Source: Mycobacterium sp. (GTDB lineage: Bacteria; Actinomycetota; Actinomycetes; Mycobacteriales; Mycobacteriaceae). From it: DNA of 64,000 nt. Under the pieces are notes generated by a model. The model searched no databases and was not told the origin of the DNA. It saw only the letters and a list, made by a program, of their open reading frames with translations. This document shows positions 63,886 through 64,000 of this stretch, one piece after another. The stretch is from positions 45,095-109,094 of the forward strand of contig NZ_PKEK01000099.1 of the NCBI RefSeq assembly GCF_002863225.1, written 5' to 3'. The stretch's first letter is position 1, and each line of letters opens with the position of its first letter. The translations under genes were made by a program, and so were the position numbers.

Positions 63886-64000
63886 TGGGTTAAAGGGGTG
63901 GTTGCAACACTTCGTAGGTAGGGGTGTTGATGGCGACTCATCATTCGTTGGTGGCGGTGCAGCGTCAGTTCTGGGAATTGGTCGCTGCGGGTATGTCCTC
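63886..64000 (+). mobile_element. Left end of a probable IS30-family insertion sequence (cut by window edge)
   Basis: TGGGTTAAAGGGGTGGTTGC at 63886-63905, continuing AACAC, looks like a terminal inverted repeat; the matching right end would lie beyond base 64000. It is followed closely by a transposase-like start at 63930. Codon use (TCG, TTG, CAT CAT) and lower GC differ from neighbours. The assignment rests on a short piece. Confidence 0.55.
63930..64000 (+). CDS. Transposase N-terminus, probable IS30 family (partial)
   Basis: ATG 63930 opens MATHHSLVAVQRQFWELVAA, then GMSS at the window edge. The pattern of RQFW followed by a helix and AAGMSS is like the N-terminal helix-turn-helix of actinobacterial IS30-type transposases (RFWxxVxxGxSxxxAA). 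GTAGGTAGGGG lies about seven bases upstream as a ribosome site. Only 23 residues are visible, so intactness cannot be judged. Confidence 0.6.
   Translation, partial: MATHHSLVAVQRQFWELVAAGMS

Overview
The window looks like chromosome from a non-tuberculous Mycobacterium (Mycobacterium/Mycolicibacterium sensu lato). It has high GC, frequent GTG/TTG starts and start/stop codons that overlap by 1-4 bases. Gene order runs almost collinear with what I recall of M. tuberculosis Rv3665c-Rv3721c (acs, ephE, marP, nth, crp, whiB4, ponA2, moxR2, glpK, egtA-E, asd-ask, leuA, murT-gatD, recR, dnaX). Rv numbers below are from memory, not from a search. Species cannot be fixed from this stretch.

Layout. 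1-3.5 kb: edge of a Dpp-type peptide ABC transporter (dppB partial, dppA), preceded by a TetR regulator divergent from a short-chain dehydrogenase, with a perfect 21-bp palindrome between them. 3.5-12.6 kb: acs, a secreted trypsin-like protease, a small membrane protein and ephE, the marP-Nudix-thioredoxin-like block, nth, a small membrane protein and crp. 12.7-20.5 kb: metallo-hydrolase and RidA genes, two ArsA-type ATPases, whiB4, ponA2 and a phosphoesterase. 20.5-26.7 kb: tRNA-Pro(CGG) with a strong terminator, then accessory genes, including a heme-oxygenase-like diiron enzyme next to a CDGSH iron-sulfur protein and a HemK-type methyltransferase. 26.7-34.9 kb: YqeY protein, a 53-bp MIRU-like repeat, and the MoxR/DUF58/DUF4129/DUF4350/SpoIIM/RDD cluster. 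35-38.2 kb: PadR regulator with its own operator-like palindrome, glpK, and a secreted protein made of two tandem repeats.

38.3-46 kb: a GCS2-type ligase and a methyltransferase convergent with the complete ergothioneine operon egtABCDE, in which every junction overlaps by 1-4 bases. 46-49.1 kb: secreted and membrane proteins, including three tandem related one-helix proteins. 49.1-54 kb: asd-ask (with a nested beta-subunit start), a ParB-like protein, and leuA behind a leucine-rich leader peptide and hairpin. 54-61.7 kb: DnaQ-like exonuclease, duplicated 48-bp palindromic repeat, murT-gatD (peptidoglycan amidation), recR-ybaB, the Ami1-type amidase, an SRPBCC protein and an orphan CYP102-like P450. 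61.8-64 kb: dnaX, then what looks like the left end of an IS30-family insertion sequence cut by the window edge.

Much of the window serves the cell envelope (PonA2, MurT/GatD, amidase, MarP), redox buffering (ergothioneine, WhiB4), and aspartate-family and leucine biosynthesis. No CRISPR array, rRNA or prophage was seen.
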